DNA from: Candidatus Thorarchaeota archaeon
GTDB lineage: Archaea > Asgardarchaeota > Thorarchaeia > Thorarchaeales > Thorarchaeaceae
DNA length: 20,560 bases
Assembly: GCA_016840825.1 (NCBI GenBank)
Contig: JAEORN010000201.1
Location: forward strand, 1-20,560
Reading direction: 5' to 3'
The translations under genes were made by a program, and so were the position numbers. The notes beneath the pieces are model-generated. The model was not told the origin of the DNA. It did not search any database and was given only the letters and a program-made list of their open reading frames with translations. Shown here one piece after another: positions 1-9,700 of this stretch; within the stretch, counting starts at the first letter, position 1, and the number at the start of each line of letters is the position of its first letter.

Positions 1-1
1 A

Positions 2-2563
2 GGATATATACCAGATCCATTCGGACATGTGAGCCAGATGCCCCAGATTCTATCACAATTCTTGATCGATTCTATTATCTTCGCTAGAGGAACAGGAGAG
101 GAATCGGAGGAGCTGGGATCGGAGTTCATTTGGGAAGCCTCCGATGGTAGCGAAGTACTTGCTCATTGGTTACCAGGATCATATGGCAATGCAGCCAATC
201 TTCCAGAGGACATACAGGATGCCATCTACGTCCTCGAGGATGTTATTGGGAGGATGAAGCCATGGTCTCGCATAGGAACCTACCTATTGATGAATGGTTC
301 AGATCATCTTGAGCCCCAGGAGCATCTCCCAGAGGTGGTTAGAAGATTCAATGAAACACATGAGGATAGAATCATTATCGGGACTTTACCCATGTTCGTT
401 GAGAGAATAAGGCAAAAGCAAGGAGAGCTTAAGCGATACCGAGGGGAGTTCAGACGATCCAAATATCAGAATCTGCTATCAGGAGTTTATTCTGCAAGAG
501 TCTACATCAAACAAGCCAACGACTATGCTCAACGATTCCTTGAAAGAATCATTGAGCCTTGGTGCTATACTTCATACATTCTAGGTGGAAGATATCCACT
601 TGATGAGATACGACTGGCTTGGAAATATCTACTTCTGAATCACCCCCACGATGATATTTGCGGCTGTAGCATCGATGAGGTCCATGATGATAACATGCAG
701 CGCTTCAGGTGGATAGATGAGATTGGCACATCTCTCCTCGAGGACAGTCAACAAGAGATCGTCAAGAAGATGGAATCCGATGTTCATGGTGTTGTAGTGT
801 TGAATCCATCAGCGCAAATACGAAATGGGATAGCTTACTTCGAAATTCCTGCATCGAATTTCAGATACTCCCGTCTTGCTGATATCCATCTTTATAATCC
901 AGCACTTGAACCCGAAACACCTCTTGAGGCGGCCAAAAATGATGTTCATATCGCATATGTACGAAATAATGGATTCGACCTTCCACCGACTAGGGAGCAA
1001 GAGGTAGTCATTGGGTCAAAGAAACTCTATGATTATGAGTTCGACTTCAGTAGTCTGGCTATGCTCGATCCAGCACAACGCCGATTTCTTAGGCATATTT
1101 CAACAGCCTACATATTCAGAGTCAACTCCGAAAACAAAATCGTTGATGTGTGGGCACGTAAGTTCGATGCATCAGAGCCTGCAGACGCAGTCCTTGCACT
1201 AGACGATGGGGAGGGAAACCGGATTGCCATTCAATTGCTAGACTATGAGATGATGAAAGACCCTAGAAATCACTTTATTGACGATAGAGAAGAGTACCTT
1301 ACATTTGCACTTGATGTGAAGGATATCCCAGCATTGGGCATGAAGCGTTATGACATGGCATTCACTAAGAAGAAGGACAGGGATATCAAAGACGCTGTTA
1401 CTGTCACTGAGGACACCCTTGAAAATGGGATCTTGAAAGTTACAGCGCAGGAGAACGGAACTATCACCGTTACAGACAAGCGAACCGCACAGACCTATGA
1501 GGGAGTCTTGATGTTTGAGGATTCTGCAGATGCTGGAGACTCCTATGACTATTGTCCAATAGAAAATGGTTCTATCCTCTACGACAACATCGAAGTTGAA
1601 ATTGAAGAAGGGTACTCAGGACCATTGGTTGGAATATTGCTTCTGTCAGGCACACTTGACATCCCCATCGGGCTTGATCGAAATGCAGTAGAGAGACTGG
1701 AAGAAACCGCACCTTGCGAATTCGTTACTGAGATAGCTCTAACAAAGGGCAGTCCAACCATACAGGTCACAACTGTCTTCAACAATCTAGCTGATGATCA
1801 CAGACTGCGAGTCCTCTTCCCCACGGAGTCTGATGCGAAGTCCTGTGAAGCGGACTCAACCTTTGATGTAGTGGAGAGACCCGTAAGACCGGTACAGGAA
1901 TCAGATTGGTTCCAACCTCTAGCACCAACATATCCTTTGAGAAACTTCGTGAGTCTCGGACAGAGTGGAAGGGGATTGACCATCACTACCAAGGGACTTC
2001 TTGAGTTTGAAATCCTAGAAAGCAATGGTGGTACAATCGCGTTGACATTGGTTCGATCAGTAGGATGGCTCTCAAAAATGGGTTTCTCTACTCGTACTGA
2101 TAGTGCAGGACCCATAGTAGAGGCTCCAGGCGCCCAGTGTAGTGGTTCTAATACTTTTGAGTTTGCAATAACACCTCACTCGGGTTCGTGGCAAAAGGAC
2201 AGTACATATCTAGATTCAGAAGATTATCTTCATCCACTCCAATGTCTATTCGTTCCCAAAGGAGAGAAGAAGACCGAACATTACGAGTATGAGGGAATCA
2301 AAATCACCCCCGAGTGTATGCGGCTATCAACACTCAAGCAATCAGAGGATGGCAAGTTCGGTGTCCTCCGATTCTGGAATATCTCAGATTCAGAGGAAGT
2401 ATGCACGATAGACTTCGGATTCGCTACAGCCGTTGCGATAGGAGGGAGAATGGACGAATCGATTGATGAGTCTATTCAGATTCAGAAAGCAAATGACAGA
2501 TGCTACAAGGTCACAGTAGCACCAAAGAAGGTCATAACCATCCTCTTCGAGCCAAAGAGATGA
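2..2563 (+). CDS. GH38 alpha-mannosidase / mannosylglycerate hydrolase-like, 5'-truncated by window edge
   Basis: Family GH38 enzymes are retaining, zinc-dependent glycosidases that remove alpha-mannosyl residues. The frame is open to the left edge, so the gene starts outside the window; the GTG at 29 is internal. The first visible codons read YIPDPFGH followed by VSQMPQIL, the GH38 nucleophile block (Asp at fragment residue 5). NGSDH lies near residue 98. HPHDDICGCS, near 214-223, matches the zinc-ligand His motif of the bacterial MngB-like branch. The long remainder (about 600 residues) fits the all-beta C-terminal domains of the family. The N-terminal part with the HxD zinc ligands, about 100 residues, is missing. 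I see no signal peptide because the start is absent. The MngB-like motif makes mannosylglycerate or mannosyl-glycan hydrolysis plausible, but substrate cannot be settled from sequence. It is followed after 6 bp by the Vps62-like gene, so the two are probably co-transcribed. Confidence 0.9.
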   Translation, partial: GYIPDPFGHVSQMPQILSQFLIDSIIFARGTGEESEELGSEFIWEASDGSEVLAHWLPGSYGNAANLPEDIQDAIYVLEDVIGRMKPWSRIGTYLLMNGSDHLEPQEHLPEVVRRFNETHEDRIIIGTLPMFVERIRQKQGELKRYRGEFRRSKYQNLLSGVYSARVYIKQANDYAQRFLERIIEPWCYTSYILGGRYPLDEIRLAWKYLLLNHPHDDICGCSIDEVHDDNMQRFRWIDEIGTSLLEDSQQEIVKKMESDVHGVVVLNPSAQIRNGIAYFEIPASNFRYSRLADIHLYNPALEPETPLEAAKNDVHIAYVRNNGFDLPPTREQEVVIGSKKLYDYEFDFSSLAMLDPAQRRFLRHISTAYIFRVNSENKIVDVWARKFDASEPADAVLALDDGEGNRIAIQLLDYEMMKDPRNHFIDDREEYLTFALDVKDIPALGMKRYDMAFTKKKDRDIKDAVTVTEDTLENGILKVTAQENGTITVTDKRTAQTYEGVLMFEDSADAGDSYDYCPIENGSILYDNIEVEIEEGYSGPLVGILLLSGTLDIPIGLDRNAVERLEETAPCEFVTEIALTKGSPTIQVTTVFNNLADDHRLRVLFPTESDAKSCEADSTFDVVERPVRPVQESDWFQPLAPTYPLRNFVSLGQSGRGLTITTKGLLEFEILESNGGTIALTLVRSVGWLSKMGFSTRTDSAGPIVEAPGAQCSGSNTFEFAITPHSGSWQKDSTYLDSEDYLHPLQCLFVPKGEKKTEHYEYEGIKITPECMRLSTLKQSEDGKFGVLRFWNISDSEEVCTIDFGFATAVAIGGRMDESIDESIQIQKANDRCYKVTVAPKKVITILFEPKR

Positions 2564-2569
2564 TGCTCA

Positions 2570-3277
2570 ATGGCATCTGAAGATATCCCGGAAATTGTAA
2601 GGAACTTTGCCCCTATATTGCATTTCCATCCAGAGGAAGGAACATATTGCTGCTTCCCTTCTGACGCAGAGGAGATCTACTCTAAGTACAAGGATAACTG
2701 GGATTCTTTCAAGAAGCAGTTAACACCATCGATACTCGATCAGAATACACCATGCTACTATGAGATGTGGACCAGCGATGGGATGACACAGATCAGGTAT
2801 TGGTTCTGGTATAATTACAATAGATTCCCTCGAGCGCCGCTGAAACTGGGGGAGCACTTAGGGGATTGGGAGCATGTAGAGGTGAGAATCTATTCCGATG
2901 ACAGGGTAATATGGCTTCTCTCTAACCATCTTGAGTCAAGGTTAGCTTCCATTCCCAACGGAATAACGCTTCCTGAGTTCAAGTCAGTAGCACCAGTTCT
3001 TGATGCTATGCACATTCATGCGTGGGTCGCGTTGGGTTCTCATTCACTTTATCCCGCTCATGACAGCAAACCATATTGCATCGCGGGGATATTATGTGAC
3101 AAGATTTCAGAGAAGGGGAAAATCTGGAGAACAGAATCTAACCTCATCAATCTCTCCCAGACTAATTTCTTTGAGTTCCAAGGACGCTGGGGAGATAAAT
3201 ACGCACCAAGGAGTCCAACGAACGATTACAATAACCGATGGAGAAATGCTCCAAATAGATTGCCGATTCATCGTTAA
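2570..3277 (+). CDS. Vps62-like protein of unknown function
   Basis: A 235-residue protein resembling the Vps62 family, named after a yeast vacuolar sorting protein and also found in plants and bacteria. Visible hallmarks are APILHFHPEE (14-23), the aromatic YWFWYNYN strand (77-84), GDWEHVEV (98-105) and VALGSHSLYP (153-162). The GDWEH block recalls the GHRHDWE motif of NPP1-like proteins, where acidic and His residues bind a metal. There is no signal peptide or membrane segment, so it should be cytosolic. The ATG lies 6 bp after the mannosidase stop, which suggests one operon and perhaps translational coupling. The biochemical role of this family is not established, and the link to glycan breakdown is only contextual. 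The C-terminal 60 residues contain a second hydrophilic stretch ending in basic residues that I cannot place. Confidence 0.7.
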   Translation: MASEDIPEIVRNFAPILHFHPEEGTYCCFPSDAEEIYSKYKDNWDSFKKQLTPSILDQNTPCYYEMWTSDGMTQIRYWFWYNYNRFPRAPLKLGEHLGDWEHVEVRIYSDDRVIWLLSNHLESRLASIPNGITLPEFKSVAPVLDAMHIHAWVALGSHSLYPAHDSKPYCIAGILCDKISEKGKIWRTESNLINLSQTNFFEFQGRWGDKYAPRSPTNDYNNRWRNAPNRLPIHR

Positions 3278-3306
3278 AATGATAGCAAGTATCCTAGAGC
3301 ATCCTA

Positions 3307-5574
3307 TTACCTCCTCCTGTAGAGAAATGCCACTACAACGATAATCACAGCAAGAGACCCGATTGTAATTGACAAGGAGATTATTTGCATCGTGGGGTCT
3401 ATCACATAGATCATAACTTGGCTTGACACCTCGTTTCCGCTAGTGTCGCTAACGATAAGTGTGTAATTATAGGTTCCAACTGATAGACCATCTATACTCA
3501 CACTGATAGCTCCTCCATTCCATTGCGATTCATAAATTGCTACATCATTCACCATGAAAACATATGATGCAGGATTTCGCTCGTAAATCTCCCAGACAAG
3601 GTTATTCCCTGTTTCGCCAATCGAGATAGTAATGCTTTCAGGAGTGCTCAGAAACTCAGGGGCAATGGTATCTTGGACAATAACAAGAATCTCCAAAATT
3701 GAACTGTGTTCATATGGATCATGGGCGGTCAGGAGTATTGGATACTCTCCAAGAGCAAGTAATGTTGTATTCCTTAGAACACCTTCACCATCCACATCAA
3801 ATAGTGTATTGTTTACAGACACTCCAGAGATACCTGATGGATCATTAATTTCCAATGTAATGGAAACTGGATCTCCAGATTCAATTCTAAATATGGAGGC
3901 TGAAGATGAAAGAACTGGTGGGAGTGTGTCATTGACTATTATCGTAAATTGCGTGCTACTTTGAATCTCATAGATGGTCTCTAGCGTTAATTCGATAGGA
4001 TATGTACCTATTGCGAGAGAGGAGCTATTTGTTAGAATTGTACCATTGAAGGAAAAGTGGACTTCGTCGTTCAATTCCCAGCTTGTGATAGGTGCATCTG
4101 AAGATATGTTGAGCCTCAGTTCCAATGATGCTCCAAATTCGAGGAAATACTCTGGTTCAGCTGAGATAGGTAGTATCTTTGGGGAGAACATTAATGGATA
4201 TAGGTCAACAACCCCTGCACCACCAGGAAGTGAGAAGGGTGTATCTCCGATACCATCCGAATTGCTGTCTTCCCCTTCATATTGAGAATAGAAGTTATGA
4301 TTGAATGAATTATCAGAAACATATACAATTGCATCATCCTCAGCTCCGATGAATGTGTTCCAAGATGCCACAACTCCCGTACCTGATACTTTCAAGGCTC
4401 GATAAGGAGACTCTATGTCATTGCGTGTCAGTGTAGCATTATTAATAGGCCACAAAGTGACACCATCTAAACAATCATGGACCATACAACCAGAAATAGT
4501 GATGTTCTCACATGTATCGATGTCCATTCCATCCATTTGCATGGAAGTGATAGAGGAATCTTCTATTGTGATATTGGCACATCTGAGTAAGGATATTCCC
4601 CTAGTCGAGCCGTTGAGTGAAACATCATGTATTGACACATTATAGCATTCTAGTAAGAGAATCTCTCCGGCCTCTTGATTGATTTCGAGGGAATCCTCGT
4701 ATTGATAATACAAACTGGGTTTGTCGTTCACATAGTTATTCTCAATTTGCAGTTGCATGAATCCATGCTGCATTGCTATGCCGCAAGAATACATCCAATT
4801 ATTAACAACTGTTTGATTCGCAGCAGATTCGAACCAGATTCCTCTAGACCCCCCAAATATTCGATTGTTCTCAATTGTATTGTTCTGATTCAAGGAATTG
4901 AAATTGACTATACCACCCCAGAGGATTATGCCTGCTTGCCAGTAATCCATAATCGTGTTGTTAGAGATTGTATTGTTATTAGACTCATCAAGCCACATTC
5001 CATCTGAGCTAGCAGAGATAATATTATCCTCAATCACATTGTAGTCAGATGTTTCGAGGTAGGCTCCAACAACGCAACCGAATGTATTTCCTTGAATGAT
5101 AATTGAAGAACAAGATCGTGTATAGACACCGACCGTGGCATTAGTTATCGAGGATTCTGTAATCTTTCCATTTGTTACATTGTACAAGTAGATGCCGGCA
5201 AAAGGATGATTTCCTCCAATCTCGCAATTTGCTATTTCAAAATAGGAACGTGTATTGTTTATTTCAATACATCTCTCATCTACAGTATCTTGATAGATAG
5301 AATAATCCTTAATCTTATAGGGAAGCTCTTCAGTGCCACTTCCTTCAAATCCCAACTGAGTGAAATTGTCATCATGTGTAATGACGATTGGTGAATGAGT
5401 TGTCAGGTCTGATGTGGTTCTCACCTCAGAAAGCAGAACATTTGCTTGTTGATTATGACGTGTTTCTAGCGTTGGAAGACCCAATAGGAGAAACAGCAAT
5501 GTAAACACAAATAGGACCTTGATTGCTCTTCGTTTTCTGAAATCTGACAAGTGCTTTACTATGACCTGTATCAC
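3307..5574 (-). CDS. Surface-anchored right-handed beta-helix (NosD-like) protein with Ig-like domains
   Basis: A 755-residue exported protein. A basic N-terminus (FRKRR) is followed by a hydrophobic signal/anchor segment at 19-34. Residues about 95-430 hold repeated short strands of the parallel beta-helix type with turns such as NNTIENN and NNTISNNTI, as in carbohydrate-binding/hydrolase (CASH) and NosD proteins. The typical NosD end motif, an acidic turn ending DGIGDTPF, is at 432-447. Three Ig-like or cadherin-like domains follow at about 470-548, 549-633 and 634-725, each ending in a strand such as FTIIVND or LVIVQD. A membrane helix at 731-751 ends in the basic tail YRRR. Many N-x-S/T sequons suggest heavy glycosylation. 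The start codon is GTG (5572-5574). No catalytic residues can be named; it may bind or cleave extracellular polysaccharide or serve as an S-layer-like adhesin. It lies downstream of two other surface genes on the same strand. Confidence 0.85.
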   Translation of the reverse strand: MIQVIVKHLSDFRKRRAIKVLFVFTLLFLLLGLPTLETRHNQQANVLLSEVRTTSDLTTHSPIVITHDDNFTQLGFEGSGTEELPYKIKDYSIYQDTVDERCIEINNTRSYFEIANCEIGGNHPFAGIYLYNVTNGKITESSITNATVGVYTRSCSSIIIQGNTFGCVVGAYLETSDYNVIEDNIISASSDGMWLDESNNNTISNNTIMDYWQAGIILWGGIVNFNSLNQNNTIENNRIFGGSRGIWFESAANQTVVNNWMYSCGIAMQHGFMQLQIENNYVNDKPSLYYQYEDSLEINQEAGEILLLECYNVSIHDVSLNGSTRGISLLRCANITIEDSSITSMQMDGMDIDTCENITISGCMVHDCLDGVTLWPINNATLTRNDIESPYRALKVSGTGVVASWNTFIGAEDDAIVYVSDNSFNHNFYSQYEGEDSNSDGIGDTPFSLPGGAGVVDLYPLMFSPKILPISAEPEYFLEFGASLELRLNISSDAPITSWELNDEVHFSFNGTILTNSSSLAIGTYPIELTLETIYEIQSSTQFTIIVNDTLPPVLSSSASIFRIESGDPVSITLEINDPSGISGVSVNNTLFDVDGEGVLRNTTLLALGEYPILLTAHDPYEHSSILEILVIVQDTIAPEFLSTPESITISIGETGNNLVWEIYERNPASYVFMVNDVAIYESQWNGGAISVSIDGLSVGTYNYTLIVSDTSGNEVSSQVMIYVIDPTMQIISLSITIGSLAVIIVVVAFLYRRR

Positions 5575-5716
5575 TATATTGCCCCCATAAACCCAGAAGG
5601 TTGTAGTTAGAAATAGAGGAAACGGCCCTATTCAAACATTACTACTTCTGGAAAAATAGTTGAATAACGAAGAAATAAAGGAATAGAGGAAGGGCTCTCA
5701 ATTAGAAACCAATGCT

Positions 5717-6595
5717 CTATTCGGCTCCTCTTTTTCTAAGAATGAGTATACCAATCGCAAGTGTAGCGACAGCAGCAACAGAGAACAACATAATTACTTG
5801 AAGGAGAATCATAGGATCGTCTGAAGAGCCAGATGGAATCGAAGGTGTTTCTGTATCTGAATCAGAGGTAGCTAGAACTTGGACTTCCTTGATGCCCCAT
5901 GTCCCATATAGATCCTCTGCTTCAATTCGATAACTAACTGGTCTTTGTTCAAGACTTGCTTGCCCATTTATTTCCTTATTACTGGATGGTTCTTCTACAT
6001 TGTTGGTGAGATTCTCCCAATTCGTTCCGTCAATTGTCCAGAAGATTACGATCGTAGAAATGCCACTGTCATCAGTAATTGTGTAATCAATATCAAAACG
6101 ACCATCAGCCATCTCCTCGTGATTACACTCTATTTCAGGAGCATCAAGTTCCGGAGCAACAACTACCTTGATGATATGTTCCGCATAATTGATGGCTTCA
6201 TCATGTGCCTTGAATCGAATAAAATATGTATAAGCTTCAGACGTATCGATATCGAATGTAATAGATTGTTCCGAGTACCAAAGATATGTTTTCATGGTAA
6301 GCCACCAGGATGAAATTTCAGGTATCTTCACGTCAATAAAATAGCCTCCATAGCTACTGACATCATCCCTCACAGCCCAAGTCAGTGTTATTGTTCCTGA
6401 ATCTTCAAGCACTGTCATATTCTCAGGATGAAGATAGATTTCGGGAGGCGTCGTATCTTCCTGCGAAGTCGTGAACCCAGTATGATGAGGATCATAGGTT
6501 GAATTCATGACCTGAGGTGCTAGAAGAAGAACGAATGAAACAACAAATATTGTAAGAACGAGATGTCTTTCTTTCAATATACTCACCACTCTCAT
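5717..6595 (-). CDS. Secreted membrane-anchored Ig-like protein, function unknown
   Basis: A 292-residue protein with the same layout as its neighbours: a signal segment (12-29), an extracellular part, a C-terminal membrane helix (262-286) and a short basic tail (RKRGAE). The extracellular part appears to hold two beta-sandwich (Ig/fibronectin-like) domains at about 48-147 and 150-243; the second begins DAPEIECNHE and contains the turn TDDSGIS, as in archaeal surface Ig-like repeats. A Ser/Asp/Pro-rich linker (244-260) precedes the anchor. No enzyme motif is visible. It lies between the beta-helix gene and the caspase/TSP3 gene, all transcribed leftwards, but with gaps of 142 and 198 bp, so each could have its own promoter. 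Likely role: adhesion or an accessory of the surface layer. That is inference from architecture only. Confidence 0.75.
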   Translation of the reverse strand: MRVVSILKERHLVLTIFVVSFVLLLAPQVMNSTYDPHHTGFTTSQEDTTPPEIYLHPENMTVLEDSGTITLTWAVRDDVSSYGGYFIDVKIPEISSWWLTMKTYLWYSEQSITFDIDTSEAYTYFIRFKAHDEAINYAEHIIKVVVAPELDAPEIECNHEEMADGRFDIDYTITDDSGISTIVIFWTIDGTNWENLTNNVEEPSSNKEINGQASLEQRPVSYRIEAEDLYGTWGIKEVQVLATSDSDTETPSIPSGSSDDPMILLQVIMLFSVAAVATLAIGILILRKRGAE

Positions 6596-6793
6596 TTTGC
6601 GGTTTGGACTATACGGTTGAACTCCATTGCCCTGCTGCCCTTACTCGAGAGCACTTACCACTGTGTGTGTAGGTAATATGAAACCTAAAAATGCTTTCGT
6701 GCTTTCAGCGTTTGGACACTGAGAGGCTTTGCCTTCAGATTGGAGCGTGGGACTGGAAAGACATCCTCTCCAGCCCCATCAGTATCTGAGACC

Positions 6794-9700
6794 TCAAGAC
6801 TTCCGTTTCTTCATAACGACAAGCAAGAGGACCACAACGATAACCCCTGCGGCAGAACCGATAATGATCAGCAATATTAGACTAGGTCCAGGTGGACCGA
6901 GAATCTCAGTGCCTTGAATCACGACATGATGCTCGCTATGCATATACGAGAAGTAGATGAAGGTCGCTGTGTCATTGCTGACAACATCAAAGGTGATCGG
7001 CATCTCATCGAGAAGAACCTCCCACTCCTCCTCTGGTGCATAGAGCAGGGCTCTTGGTATTGTGATGTTGCAGAAGCTCATTGTTCCTTCAGGACCACTC
7101 AGATCGAACTCGATGCGACCATTCTCTGAGTCGAACATCAGGTTATCGATCTGGGACGCAGTTCGGAAGTTCACATTAAACCCGTAGGTCGGAACTACCC
7201 ATCTGAAGATCTGCGGGAAGTTATTCTTGTTCAAAGGATCGGAACCAAAGTTGACTTCCCAGCCATCATTGTAACCATCACCATCTGTATCCTCTAGAGC
7301 GCAAAGGGTGTGGTTGATCAGATGGAAGTAGTTGCGAGCAGTCGTGTTCTCATCGCCTATGCTTCCGTAGGTATATCCTGGGATGATCATGGTGAGCTCG
7401 AGATAGTCTGAGAGACCATCCGAGTCATAGTCAGTCATCATACCATCCGGGAACATATCATTATCTTGATCACTGTTGAACATGTCAGTACCCAACGGAT
7501 ACCAACTCAATGATGAGTTCTGGTAAGCGTCGACCTCGAAACCGTCATAGATGCCATCGTCATCTGAATCATAGTCCAGGATATTGATGACCCCATCATT
7601 GTCATAGTCGCCGAGAGGGCCATGTTCCGGGTTACTACTAGCACTCATGCGATCGTTACAGATGAGGACTTCATCAAAGTCGTTGATACCATCCGCATCC
7701 GTATCGTTGCTCAAGGGGTCCAGAGAGACTCGCTCAAGAACCATAAAGCCCTCGTATGAGTAGTAGACGGCAAGCTCTTCGTAGTCCGAGAGACCGTCCC
7801 CATCCGAATCTGGAAGAGTTGGGTCAGTGCCGCTCAAGATCTCATAGCTGTCATTCAGACCATCTTCATCTGTATCGAATAGCGTTGCATTGGTGTAGCG
7901 TTCATTCTCAGGAAGGGTCGTATTCGCATTGACGACTAGTCCTGCTTCAAGGTCATCCAACTCAAATGCCTGAGTCTTCACAGAGCAGGGGACGAATAGC
8001 TCGGTCCAATCGTCGAGTCCGTCCATGTCAGTGTCAGGCATGAGCATATCAGTACCGTGCTCTAGCTCGACGAGGTCCGTGACTCCATCACCATCATAGT
8101 CCAGATAGTGCCAGATGTCAGGAACGTTATTCCAATCATCCGAGAACCTGTTCATCATGAAGTCGATCTCTCCGAAATCCAGCCACCCATCCGCGTCCGT
8201 ATCATTCGTAAGCGGTGAGAGAACGATGTCCTTCTCAAGACCATCGATCAATCCGTCAAAATCCGTATCCGGGTTCATGGGATGAGTCTGGAATCGTGCT
8301 CGATAGGGGTCAGGTGCGTTGTAGAGTTGCAGAAGTATGTACTGGCCAGCCTCCTCTATTACTGGCTCCTCGATGACATAGGCTCCTGGAGCGACCTTCC
8401 TGTTCACCGCCCAGTTCCAGCCGTAGTATTCTTCCCCATCGGTCAAACCATCGTCATCGCTATCCGGATCATCAGGCTCCGTGAAGTAGGATACGTCACC
8501 TTGATACAGGATGTAGAGATGTTGCTCTGCGACCTCGACATCATCTGTAAGCCCGTCGTTGTCTGTATCCTGCCGCAACGGGTCTATCCCGTACTGGTGA
8601 ACTTCGACGCCGTCCAGAAGACCGTCACCATCTGTATCCGGTACAAGAGGATAGCTGCCTATCTCGCCCTCTTCGCCATCCAATAATAGATCGTCATCAG
8701 TATCATTATCGAGAGGATCTGTCCCGATCAAAAGCTCGAATCCATCCAGAAGGCCGTCGTCATCGACATCAGGGTCATCGAGATAATAGAGCGCAGCGAT
8801 GGTCTCATTGGAGATACCACGTGTGAGGTTGAAGTAATTTACCTCATCTCCGTCTCGAATTCCATCGTCATCATTGTCTGGGTCTGTGCAATTCGCATGG
8901 AAGAAGAACAAGTCCCGAGTGTTCTCCAATCCATCGCCATCAGAATCTTGAGCGACAGGTAATGTGCCAGCAGTAAATTCTGCAACATCTGACGAGCCAT
9001 CTCCATCCGTATCGATTGACAAGGGATTTGTAGGAGTGGGATTCGGTGGTACACAGTCATCCAATCCGAAGGGCCATTGTGTCCAATAGTTACCATTCAC
9101 TTCTCCATAGTCTGTGAAATCTCCATAGAACCCTCCGTTGATTGCGAGGTTGTGCTCTGTTGTGTTGATGAAATTATCATCATCCAAGTCAAAATCGCCA
9201 TCTGTATCGATGTCGATGGGAGAGGTCAGGTAAAGATACTCTTCGCCGTCCAAAAGTCCATCTCCATCTACATCATCATCGAGTATATCGAGAACTGGCC
9301 ACGGACGACTGTACACATTCTGATACCACTCATATTCAGTGTGATCCCATAGTCCATCAGAATCAGAGTCACGTTTGCGAGGGTCGGGATGTTCTCCTTC
9401 TAGGTCAGGCCCAGCAAAGGACCACTCCTCCAGATCAGTGAATCCATCATGGTCTGTATCAGTGATGGATGGATTTGTCTTGATGTATTCTGACCAATAG
9501 GGGCTGTAGGTTCCTTTAAGCTCCCATTTGTCATTTAGTCCATCATTATCACTATCGTCATCAAGAATGCATGGCAGTCCATCCTTATCATAGTCCGCGA
9601 GAGGGTCAAGTCCTGCTGCATAGAAGAGAGCTATCTCTTCATAATCTAGCAGTCCATCAGAGTCAGAGTCATTCACAAATGGATCTGTGAAGTACATCAG

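Noticed and set aside
3278..3306. Bidirectional terminator between convergent genes
   Set aside because: The 29-bp gap has no hairpin and no T-tract on either strand.
5453..5635. Minus-strand 60-codon frame at the start of the beta-helix gene
   Set aside because: It overlaps the signal segment of that gene in another frame and looks like chance.
8282..8686. Plus-strand 134-codon frame inside the TSP3 gene
   Set aside because: Long open frames opposite Asp-rich repeats arise because GAT/GAC read on the other strand as ATC/GTC, giving Ile/Val-rich shadows.
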